Shown: positions 56,548-64,000 of the stretch, in pieces
Layout: every line of letters begins with the position of its first letter
Numbering within the stretch: position 1 is the stretch's first letter
Notes under the pieces: generated by a model
Told to the model about the DNA's origin: nothing
Databases searched by the model: none
Seen by the model: only the letters and a program-made list of their open reading frames with translations
Translations under genes and position numbers: made by a program
Assembly: GCF_026723825.1 (NCBI RefSeq)
Contig: NZ_CP113519.1
Location: 5,022,001 to 5,086,000, forward strand
Source: Pseudomonas sp. GOM7
Lineage (GTDB): Bacteria; Pseudomonadota; Gammaproteobacteria; Pseudomonadales; Pseudomonadaceae
Length of the DNA: 64,000 bases
Direction: 5' to 3'

Positions 56548-56626
56548 GTAGGGTGCGCCATGCGCACCAGCCGTATGACCGTGCCAATCAGGGTACGCAC
56601 GGCCTAGTCGGCCCCGCGCACCCTAC
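56548..56626. repeat. Palindromic repeat GTAGGGTGCGC...GCGCACCCTAC, longer copy
   Basis: 79 bp with exact 11-bp inverted ends (56548-56558, 56616-56626) and a diverged centre. It fills the gap between convergent fabY and cysQ and ends 3 bp before the cysQ stop. It may act as a bidirectional terminator there. Confidence 0.8.
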
Positions 56627-56629
56627 AGG

Positions 56630-57448
56630 TCACAGACTGCGCGCCAGCTCGATCAGCTCGCCACGCCACTCGGCAGCAGCAGGCAAGGCCAGAAACGAGG
56701 AGTTGAGGAAGGATTCGCGCGCCTCGTAGGTCAAGGGTGCGCCGGCCAGATCCAGGACCTCGCCACCCGCACCTTCCAGCACCCCCTGCGCCGCTGCGGT
56801 GTCCCATTGTGAGGTGGGCGCCAGGCGCGGGTAACAGTCGGCATTGCCTTCGGCCAGCAGGCAGAACTTCAGCGAGCTGCCGATATTTGCCAGTGCCGGC
56901 TCACCAAAACGGGCGGCCAAACCGGCGAGCAAGGTTTCTTGGGCGGCACTGGAGTGACGCTTGCTGGCCACCAGGGTAAAGCCCTGCGCAGGTGCCAGGC
57001 GCACGCGAATCGGTTGTTCATCACCCGACACATCGCTGCGCCAGGCACCCAAACCGGCGCCGCCGTAATAGCAGCGCCCGCTGGCGGGAATACCAACCAC
57101 GCCGAAGACCACGCGGCCACGCTCGATCAAGGCGACATTGACGGTGAACTCTTCGGAACCGGCAATGAATTCCTTGGTGCCATCGAGCGGATCGACCAGC
57201 CACCAGCGCGTCCAGGCAGCGCGCTCGGCCAGCGGGATATCGGCGGCCTCTTCCGACAGCACCGGCACCTCCGGCGCCAGCGCCTGCAGGCCATCGAGAA
57301 GAATATGGTGCGCGGCCAGATCGGCGGCGGTCACTGGCGAGGCATCGGCCTTCTCCGTTACCGCAACGTCGCTACGCCAATAAGGCAAAGTCGCCGCGCC
57401 GGCTTCACGCACCAGCTCGATCACCTGGGGAATATAGGGATGGCTCAC
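56630..57448 (-). CDS. cysQ: 3'(2'),5'-bisphosphate nucleotidase CysQ
   Basis: It removes the 3'-phosphate from PAP (and PAPS) made during sulfate assimilation. It is a 272-aa inositol monophosphatase-fold enzyme. VLSEEAADIPLAERAAWTRWW, then WLVDPLDGTKEFI (metal site) and WDTAAAQGVLEGAGG are motifs. It starts with GTG overlapping the nudE stop (GTGA at 57445-57448), so it is coupled to nudE. Confidence 0.94.
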   Translation of the reverse strand: MSHPYIPQVIELVREAGAATLPYWRSDVAVTEKADASPVTAADLAAHHILLDGLQALAPEVPVLSEEAADIPLAERAAWTRWWLVDPLDGTKEFIAGSEEFTVNVALIERGRVVFGVVGIPASGRCYYGGAGLGAWRSDVSGDEQPIRVRLAPAQGFTLVASKRHSSAAQETLLAGLAARFGEPALANIGSSLKFCLLAEGNADCYPRLAPTSQWDTAAAQGVLEGAGGEVLDLAGAPLTYEARESFLNSSFLALPAAAEWRGELIELARSL

Positions 57449-58011
57449 GGGCGGAACTCCCCGCGCTGGGTCAGCAGGTCACGCACCAGGTACAGCGCGG
57501 CCAGTGCCCGGCCTTCGCTGAACTGCTCATGCTGGGCCAGGCTGGACAGCTCACGCAGGCTGATGCGATCGACCCGCATCGGCTCGGGCTCATCACCCGG
57601 CAGACGCTCCTCGTACAGATCACGCGCCAGCACCACCTTGATCTTCTGGCTCATGTAGCCGGGCGACAAGCTCAGCTCGGTGATGTACTCCAGCTCGTGA
57701 GCGCCAAAACCAGCCTCTTCCTTGAGCTCGCGGTTGGCCGCTACCAGCACGTCCTCGCCCGGCTCGATCAGCCCCTTGGGCAGCGAGAGCTGGTAGTCGT
57801 CGGTACCGCCGCAGTATTCCTCGACCAGCACCGCATGCTCGGCATCGAGCATGGCCACCACCATCACCGCGCCGTAGCCCGGCCCCTTGCCGACCAGTCG
57901 CTCGTAGGTGCGCTCGGCGCCATTGGAAAAACGCAACTGCACCTCCTCGACACGGAACAGGCGACTGCTGGCGACGATCTCGCGAGCGAGAACCGTGGGT
58001 TTTTGACGCAT
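57445..58011 (-). CDS. nudE: ADP compounds hydrolase NudE (Nudix)
   Basis: This 188-aa Nudix enzyme probably cleaves ADP-ribose, NADH or Ap3A. The Nudix box is KGLIEPGEDVLVAANRELKEEAGF. The ATG at 58011 (MRQKPTVLAREIVASS) is the family start; the open frame runs 38 codons further upstream into the divergent promoter. It is divergent from the yrfG-like gene. Confidence 0.92.
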   Translation of the reverse strand: MRQKPTVLAREIVASSRLFRVEEVQLRFSNGAERTYERLVGKGPGYGAVMVVAMLDAEHAVLVEEYCGGTDDYQLSLPKGLIEPGEDVLVAANRELKEEAGFGAHELEYITELSLSPGYMSQKIKVVLARDLYEERLPGDEPEPMRVDRISLRELSSLAQHEQFSEGRALAALYLVRDLLTQRGEFRP

Positions 58012-58136
58012 GGGGCGACTCCTTGGCGAAACCTGGTCGGTTATCATACAGCGGCTTTGACGATTATCCCCGGCGCAGATTGCGCGTTCGCGACGCTGGC
58101 CGGCAGATTCACGACCTCTACTCATCAGGCGCGCCT

Positions 58137-58793
58137 ATGCCCCATCTGCCCTGGCACCAGATCGACACCGTCCTGCTGGACATGGACGGCACCCTGCTCG
58201 ACCTGCACTTCGACAATCACTTCTGGCTCACGCACCTGCCCCAGCGTTACGCCGAGCACCATGGCATCAGCCTGGCGCTGGCCGAGGCCGAGCTGCTGCC
58301 GCTGTTTCGTGAACATGCCGGCACGCTGAACTGGTACTGCACGGACTTCTGGAGTCGCGAGCTGAACCTTTCGATCCGCGAACTCAAGCGCGAGGTGGCC
58401 CACCTGATCGCCCCGCGCCCGGATGCCGAGGCGTTTCTGCGCGCCCTGCGCGAAGCCGGCAAGCGGGTGGTGCTGATCACCAACGCGCACCGCGACTCGC
58501 TGTCGCTGAAGCTGGAGCGGGTGGAACTGGCGCCCTGGTTCGAGCGCCTGATCAGCTCCCACGACTACGGTTTCCCCAAGGAAGATCAGCAGTTCTGGTT
58601 CGCCCTGCGCCAGGACGTCGGCTTCGACCCGGCGCGCAGCCTGTTCATCGACGACAGCCTGCCGATCCTGCGCAGCGCCGGTCGCTTCGGCGTCGCCCAT
58701 CTGCTCGCCGTGCGCCAGCCGGACAGCCAGGCCGGGCCGAAGGACACCGAGGAGTTCGCGGCGGTGGAGGATTACCGCGCACTGCTGCCCTGA
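58137..58793 (+). CDS. yrfG: HAD-family GMP/IMP nucleotidase, YrfG-like
   Basis: This 218-aa HAD hydrolase carries the nucleophile motif VLLDMDGTLLDLHFDNHFW, motif II VVLITNAHRDSL and the acidic motif LFIDDSLPILRSA. E. coli YrfG dephosphorylates GMP and IMP; the PAO1 equivalent is PA5177, beside nudE and cysQ. The ATG at 58137 is chosen by family length. An earlier ATG (58023) would add 38 residues. Confidence 0.9.
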   Translation: MPHLPWHQIDTVLLDMDGTLLDLHFDNHFWLTHLPQRYAEHHGISLALAEAELLPLFREHAGTLNWYCTDFWSRELNLSIRELKREVAHLIAPRPDAEAFLRALREAGKRVVLITNAHRDSLSLKLERVELAPWFERLISSHDYGFPKEDQQFWFALRQDVGFDPARSLFIDDSLPILRSAGRFGVAHLLAVRQPDSQAGPKDTEEFAAVEDYRALLP

Positions 58794-58801
58794 GCAGCCT
58801 G

Positions 58802-59842
<1,041 letters not shown>

Positions 59843-59978
59843 GTTGCTGAGCCTCGCGTTGCGTCGATGGCTCCATGCTAGAGCGAGAGCCAGAAATTAC
59901 CTTTCCATTTGCGCCTGGCCATCTGCCAGAATGGCAAGAATCTTTCAGCATTGACATCAAACAGAGCAGACTCTCGCC

Positions 59979-60458
59979 ATGATCATCTTGGACAGGGTGG
60001 ATATCGGCATTCTCGAACGCTTGCAGCGCGATGGCCGCCTGAGCAACGCCAGGCTCGCCACGGCGCTCTCGATCAGCGAGACCCCTTGCTGGCGACGCCT
60101 CAGGCGCCTGGAAGAAGAAGGAGTCATCGAGGGCTACCAGGCCAATCTCAATCGCCGCAAGCTGGGCCTGGGCGTCATGGCCTTCGTCCAGCTCACCTGC
60201 ACCGAGCATGACGAAGCCACCACCCGTGCCTTCGAGGCCATCATCGCCACTTCGGCCAATGTCCTGGCCTGTCACAACACAACGGGCGAAGCCGACTTCC
60301 TCCTGCAGGTGGTGGCCAGGGACCTGGACGACTACAGCCTGTTCGTCGAGCAGGTGCTGAGAAAGCTCCCGGGTGTCTCGGCCATTCGCTCCAACCTCTC
60401 GCTGCGCGAACTGAAATCATCCAGCCGCCTGCCGCTTTCCTATGGCGGGCTCGACTGA
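59979..60458 (+). CDS. Lrp/AsnC-family transcriptional regulator
   Basis: This 159-aa regulator has an N-terminal helix-turn-helix (VDIGILERLQRDGRLSNARLATALSISETPCWRRLRRL, residues ~7-45). A C-terminal RAM ligand domain follows (GVMAFVQLTCTEHDEATTRAFE, GEADFLLQVVARDLDDYSLFV). It lies divergent from the zinc alcohol dehydrogenase, suggesting local control by an amino acid or related ligand. The ligand cannot be told from sequence. Confidence 0.87.
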   Translation: MIILDRVDIGILERLQRDGRLSNARLATALSISETPCWRRLRRLEEEGVIEGYQANLNRRKLGLGVMAFVQLTCTEHDEATTRAFEAIIATSANVLACHNTTGEADFLLQVVARDLDDYSLFVEQVLRKLPGVSAIRSNLSLRELKSSSRLPLSYGGLD

Positions 60459-60534
60459 GCCAGCAGCATGCTTGCCACCGAGCTGTAATCGGTTACCACT
60501 CGCCCACTAGAATCCGGGCAGACCAGGAGTGCCC

Positions 60535-61431
60535 ATGGATATCAAGCAACTGAAATTTCTCGTCGCCCTCGACGAAACCCGCCACTTCGGCCAGGCCGCG
60601 GCGCGTTGCCACGTGACCCAACCGACCCTGTCCATGCGCCTGCGCCAACTGGAAGAAGAGCTGGGCCTGGAGCTGGTACGGCGTGGCCAGCGCTTCGAGG
60701 GTTTCAGTGCCGAGGGCGAGCGTATCCTCGCCTGGGCCCGCAGCCTGCTCGCTGCCGAGGATGGCCTGTACGCCGAGGCCGCCGCCTGCCGTGGGCACCT
60801 GGTGGGCACCCTGCGCCTGGGCGTGGTACCACTGGCCAGCTTCGACCCGATGCACCTGGTCAGCCTGTTCGCCGAGCAGCATCCCAGCCTGAACTTCCAG
60901 TTGCACGCCCTGAGCAGCGAACGGATCATCGAGGGCCTGGGGCGCAACCAGCTCGATCTAGGCCTGTCCTACCTCGACCGTCTGGATCGCCAACACTTCG
61001 CCTGCCTGGAACTGGCCGAAGCGCGCATGGGGCTGCTGTTCTCACCCCAGCACTTCCCCTTCGCCAGCAACAGCCTGCGCTGGGACGAGCTGGCAGCCGT
61101 GCCACTGGGCCTGCTTTCCAGCGGCATGCACTTTCGCCAGTCCATCGATCACAGCTTCCGTGCGCGCGGGCTGAGCCCCCGAGTGCGCCTGCAAACCGAC
61201 GCCGTGCATCAGTTGACCCGTGCTGTCAGTGCCGGCTTGTGCTGCAGCATCATGCCACTACAGACCGGCGACTGGCCGGCCGCTCCGCACCTGCGCCTGC
61301 TGCCCATCGAAGACGCGCACACCCTTGCCCCCATGGGCCTGATCCGGCGTCGTGGCGCTCCCGATTCGCCGCTGGCGCAGGCCTGCTTCGAGGCCGCGGA
61401 ACAGTGGCTGGCGCGTCATTCGGCAGATTGA
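60535..61431 (+). CDS. LysR-family transcriptional regulator, OxyR/CynR-type layout
   Basis: This 298-aa protein has an N-terminal winged helix (MDIKQLKFLVALDETRHFGQ, AARCHVTQPTLSMRLRQLEEELG) and a periplasmic-binding-like effector domain. The ATG at 60535 has CAGGAG 5 nt upstream; a GTG two codons earlier is rejected. It is followed 95 bp later by fdhD and a formate dehydrogenase-like gene on the same strand, which it may regulate. The OxyR redox Cys pair motif is not evident. Confidence 0.87.
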   Translation: MDIKQLKFLVALDETRHFGQAAARCHVTQPTLSMRLRQLEEELGLELVRRGQRFEGFSAEGERILAWARSLLAAEDGLYAEAAACRGHLVGTLRLGVVPLASFDPMHLVSLFAEQHPSLNFQLHALSSERIIEGLGRNQLDLGLSYLDRLDRQHFACLELAEARMGLLFSPQHFPFASNSLRWDELAAVPLGLLSSGMHFRQSIDHSFRARGLSPRVRLQTDAVHQLTRAVSAGLCCSIMPLQTGDWPAAPHLRLLPIEDAHTLAPMGLIRRRGAPDSPLAQACFEAAEQWLARHSAD

Positions 61432-61526
61432 TAGACCCTGTCGATCAGGATATCGAATCATACGATTAGACGACCGCCGAGCAACGGCTTAGGCTAGCTG
61501 AGTCAAATTGTCTCAGGGAGTCAACG

Positions 61527-62342
61527 ATGCCCCAGCGCAAAGCCTCCCCAGCCGCTTCCAGCGCCTACAGCTACGCCGAACTGGGCTCTCGCCAGGCCCA
61601 TCAGGCCGCACTGGCCGAAGAATGCGCCCTGGCCATCAGCTACAACGATCTGAACCAGGCGGTGATGATGGTTTCGCCCCATCACCTGGAAGATTTTGCA
61701 ATAGGTTTCAGCCTCGGCAATGGCTTGATCAGCTCTATCGATGATATCTATGACATCAGCATCCGCGGCCTCGCCGAGAGCCGCGAGGCGCGTCTGGAAG
61801 TCAGCAGCCGCTGCTTCTGGGCGATCAAGCAACAGCGCCGGCAAATGGCCGGCAGCAGCGGTTGCGGCCTGTGCGGTGTGGATGCTCTGGAACAGGCACT
61901 GCCTAAGCTGCAGGCACTGCCCGGAGCGCCGCTGCCCCCTCTGGCGCACCTGCAGGGCCTGCGTGAACGCATTGGCGAACAGCAGCAACTGGCCCGCAAC
62001 AGCGGCGCCCTGCATGCCGCCCTGTTCATCGATGGGCAAGGCGAGATCCGCCTGTGCCGCGAGGACATCGGCCGCCACAACGCCCTGGACAAACTGATCG
62101 GCGCCCTGGCCCGCCAGCGTATCGACACTGCCACCGGCTTCGCCCTGGTCACCAGCCGCTGCAGTCTGGAGCTGCTGCACAAGGCCGTGCGCGCCGGCCT
62201 CGGCACTCTCGTCAGCCTGTCGGCGCCCACCGCCCTGACCGTCGAGTGGGCACGCCGCCATCGCCTCAACCTGATCCATCTTCCCCATCACAGTACGCCA
62301 CGGGTCTACAGCCCGGCGCCCGTTCCTGAAGAATCCGCATGA
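61527..62342 (+). CDS. fdhD: Formate dehydrogenase accessory sulfurtransferase FdhD
   Basis: It passes sulfur from a cysteine desulfurase to the molybdenum cofactor of formate dehydrogenases. It is 271 aa with the redox/persulfide pair C113 and C116 in GSSGCGLCGVDAL (E. coli C121/C124). HHLEDFAIGFSLGNGLI and REDIGRHNALDKLIGAL are family motifs. Its stop overlaps the next gene start (ATGA at 62339-62342), tying it to that molybdoenzyme. Confidence 0.95.
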   Translation: MPQRKASPAASSAYSYAELGSRQAHQAALAEECALAISYNDLNQAVMMVSPHHLEDFAIGFSLGNGLISSIDDIYDISIRGLAESREARLEVSSRCFWAIKQQRRQMAGSSGCGLCGVDALEQALPKLQALPGAPLPPLAHLQGLRERIGEQQQLARNSGALHAALFIDGQGEIRLCREDIGRHNALDKLIGALARQRIDTATGFALVTSRCSLELLHKAVRAGLGTLVSLSAPTALTVEWARRHRLNLIHLPHHSTPRVYSPAPVPEESA

Positions 62343-64000
62343 GCCTGCAACCCGTCGACCCGCGTTACAAACCCTACAGCGGCCCCGCCGCCGGCTGGGG
62401 TGCGCTGAAGAGCGTCACCCGCTTCTGGCTGGACAGCAAGCAGCCGTTCAAGAACCTGCGCGCCCTGCTCAAGACCAACCAGAATGGCGGCTTCGACTGC
62501 CCCGGCTGCGCCTGGGGCGATTCGCCCGAGGACGGCCGCATCAAGTTCTGCGAGAACGGCGCCAAGGCGGTCAACTGGGAAGCCACCAAGCGCCGCGTGG
62601 ACGCCAGCTTCTTCGCCCGTTACACGGTCAGCCAACTGCGCGAGCAGAGCGACTACTGGCTCGAATACCAGGGTCGTCTGACGCACCCGATGCGCTACGA
62701 CGCCAGCACCGACCGCTACGTGCAGACCTCCTGGGACGAGGCCTTCGCCCTGATCGCCGAGCACCTCAAGGCGCTGCCGAGCCCGGATCAGGCCGAGTTC
62801 TACACCTCCGGTCGCGCCAGCAACGAGGCGGCGTACCTCTATCAGTTGTTCGTCCGCGCCTACGGCAGCAACAACTTCCCCGACTGCTCGAACATGTGCC
62901 ACGAGGCCAGTGGCGTGGCGCTGATCGAAAGCATCGGAGTCGGCAAGGGCACCGTCACCTTCGCCGACTTCGAGCATGCCGACGCCATCTTCGTGTTCGG
63001 CCAGAACCCCGGCACCAATCACCCGCGCATGCTCGAACCGCTGCGCGAGGCGGTCAAGCGCGGCGCCCAGGTGGTCTGCTTCAACCCGCTCAAGGAGCGC
63101 GGTCTGGAACGTTTCCAGCACCCGCAGCATGCCCTGGAGATGCTCACCAACGGCTCCGAACCGCTCAACACCGCGTTCTTCCGCCCGGCCCTGGGCGGCG
63201 ATATGGCCGCCGTGCGCGGCATCGCCAAGTTCCTCCTGCAATGGGAACGCGAGGCGCAAGCCAAGGGCGAGCCGCCCGTGTTCGACCACGCCTTCATCGC
63301 CGAACACACCGATGGCCTGCAGGCCTATCTGGAGACGGTGGACGCCACCGACTGGCAGCATATCGAGCAGCAATCCGGGCTGCCTCTGGCCGAGATCGAG
63401 CAGGCCGCGCGCATGTACCGCCGCGCCGAGCGGGTGATCATCTGCTGGGCCATGGGCCTGACCCAGCATCACCATTCGGTGCCGACCATCCAGGAAATCG
63501 TCAATCTGCAATTGCTGCGCGGCCAGATCGGCCGCCCCGGTGCCGGCCTGTGCCCAGTGCGCGGCCACAGCAACGTGCAGGGTGACCGCACCATGGGCAT
63601 CAACGAACGCCCGCCGGCAGCATTGCTCGATGCCCTGGAAAAGCGCTTCGGCTTCAGCGTGCCACGCCACGACGGCCACAACACGGTGGAGGCGATCAAC
63701 GCCATGCTCACGGGCCAGGCCAAGGTGTTCATCGGCCTCGGCGGCAACTTCGCCCAGGCCACCCCGGACAGCCCGCGCACCCATCAGGCCCTGATGAACT
63801 GCGCGTTGACCGTGCAGATCAGCACCAAGCTCAACCGCAGCCACCTCACCGTCGGTCACGACGCGCTGATCCTGCCCTGCCTGGGGCGTACCGACATCGA
63901 CCGCCAGGCCAGCGGCCCGCAGGCGGTGACGGTGGAGGACTCGTTCAGCATGATCCACGCCTCCTACGGCCAACTGGAGCCGCTGGCCGGCAGCGACATG
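62339..64000 (+). CDS. FdhF/YdeP-family molybdopterin oxidoreductase, N-terminal part (cut by window edge)
   Basis: 554 residues are in the window and the frame stays open at the end. The Fe-S site is FDCPGCAWGDSPEDG with C54, C57 and a third Cys at 71. Three ligands with an unusual spacing are typical of the YdeP group rather than classical FdhF. Molybdopterin binding regions include YTSGRASNEAAYLYQLF, SNMCHEASGVAL, FVFGQNPGTNHPRM and CPVRGHSNVQGDRTMGI. Co-translation with fdhD supports a sulfurated molybdenum cofactor. Whether it oxidises formate is not known. Confidence 0.88.
   Translation, partial: MSLQPVDPRYKPYSGPAAGWGALKSVTRFWLDSKQPFKNLRALLKTNQNGGFDCPGCAWGDSPEDGRIKFCENGAKAVNWEATKRRVDASFFARYTVSQLREQSDYWLEYQGRLTHPMRYDASTDRYVQTSWDEAFALIAEHLKALPSPDQAEFYTSGRASNEAAYLYQLFVRAYGSNNFPDCSNMCHEASGVALIESIGVGKGTVTFADFEHADAIFVFGQNPGTNHPRMLEPLREAVKRGAQVVCFNPLKERGLERFQHPQHALEMLTNGSEPLNTAFFRPALGGDMAAVRGIAKFLLQWEREAQAKGEPPVFDHAFIAEHTDGLQAYLETVDATDWQHIEQQSGLPLAEIEQAARMYRRAERVIICWAMGLTQHHHSVPTIQEIVNLQLLRGQIGRPGAGLCPVRGHSNVQGDRTMGINERPPAALLDALEKRFGFSVPRHDGHNTVEAINAMLTGQAKVFIGLGGNFAQATPDSPRTHQALMNCALTVQISTKLNRSHLTVGHDALILPCLGRTDIDRQASGPQAVTVEDSFSMIHASYGQLEPLAGSDM

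Overview
The window looks like chromosomal DNA of a high-GC gamma-proteobacterium of the genus Pseudomonas, probably from the P. mendocina / P. pseudoalcaligenes / P. oleovorans side of the genus. The evidence is the gene content and order: psl, rml, dct, spu/agu, gcv/fbp, pil-chp, pyrRBC' and fabY blocks match blocks remembered from P. aeruginosa PAO1. The species call is inference. No rRNA, tRNA, CRISPR, phage or complete insertion sequence was seen. Almost all of the DNA is core metabolism and motility.

Layout, left to right. (1) 1-1819, minus: start of a Psl-type exopolysaccharide operon (pslA, truncated pslB). (2) 2115-5466, plus: rmlBACD for dTDP-L-rhamnose, with stop/start overlaps from rmlA to rmlD. 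(3) 5562-12116, plus: DctB/DctD two-component system and the DctPQM TRAP dicarboxylate transporter, with a textbook sigma-54 promoter and an upstream dyad before dctP. (4) 12117-13095: 1 kb without genes, holding a terminator and an imperfect long inverted repeat. (5) 13096-21413, minus: polyamine uptake and gamma-glutamylation operon spuBCDEFGH. (6) 22129-26585, plus: a second glutamylpolyamine synthetase (spuI-like), then aguR, aguB and aguA for agmatine to putrescine. Blocks 5 and 6 together form a polyamine uptake and breakdown locus. (7) 26683-28053, minus: small membrane proteins of the YeeE/YedE sulfur type and a BigR/SqrR-like ArsR repressor. (8) 28323-33109, minus: gcvT-gcvH and an FbpAB-like ferric iron ABC importer. 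(9) 33398-48163, minus: the complete Pil-Chp chemosensory cluster pilGHIJK-chpABCDE, which controls type IV pili, with the giant kinase ChpA. (10) 48409-54292, plus: gshB, tonB3, algH, yqgF, pyrR, pyrB and a catalytically dead pyrC'. (11) 54581-58793: fabY (plus), cysQ and nudE (minus), and a yrfG-like HAD nucleotidase (plus). (12) 58802-64000: a zinc alcohol dehydrogenase divergent from an Lrp-type regulator, a LysR regulator, fdhD, and a truncated FdhF/YdeP-type molybdoenzyme.

The least ordinary content is between the genes. Four copies of a palindromic GTAGGGTG(C/G) element are present, one of which supplies the aguB stop codon. Two mosaic elements are built from GCAAGCT heptamers in inverted arms. 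A roughly 830 bp inverted repeat has a relic 20 kb away. A partial tandem duplication of the spuG 3' end separates spuG from spuH. I did not find a convincing new defence or biosynthetic system. The best leads are these repeat families, candidate operators at the agu, spu and sulfur loci, and the DctD site.
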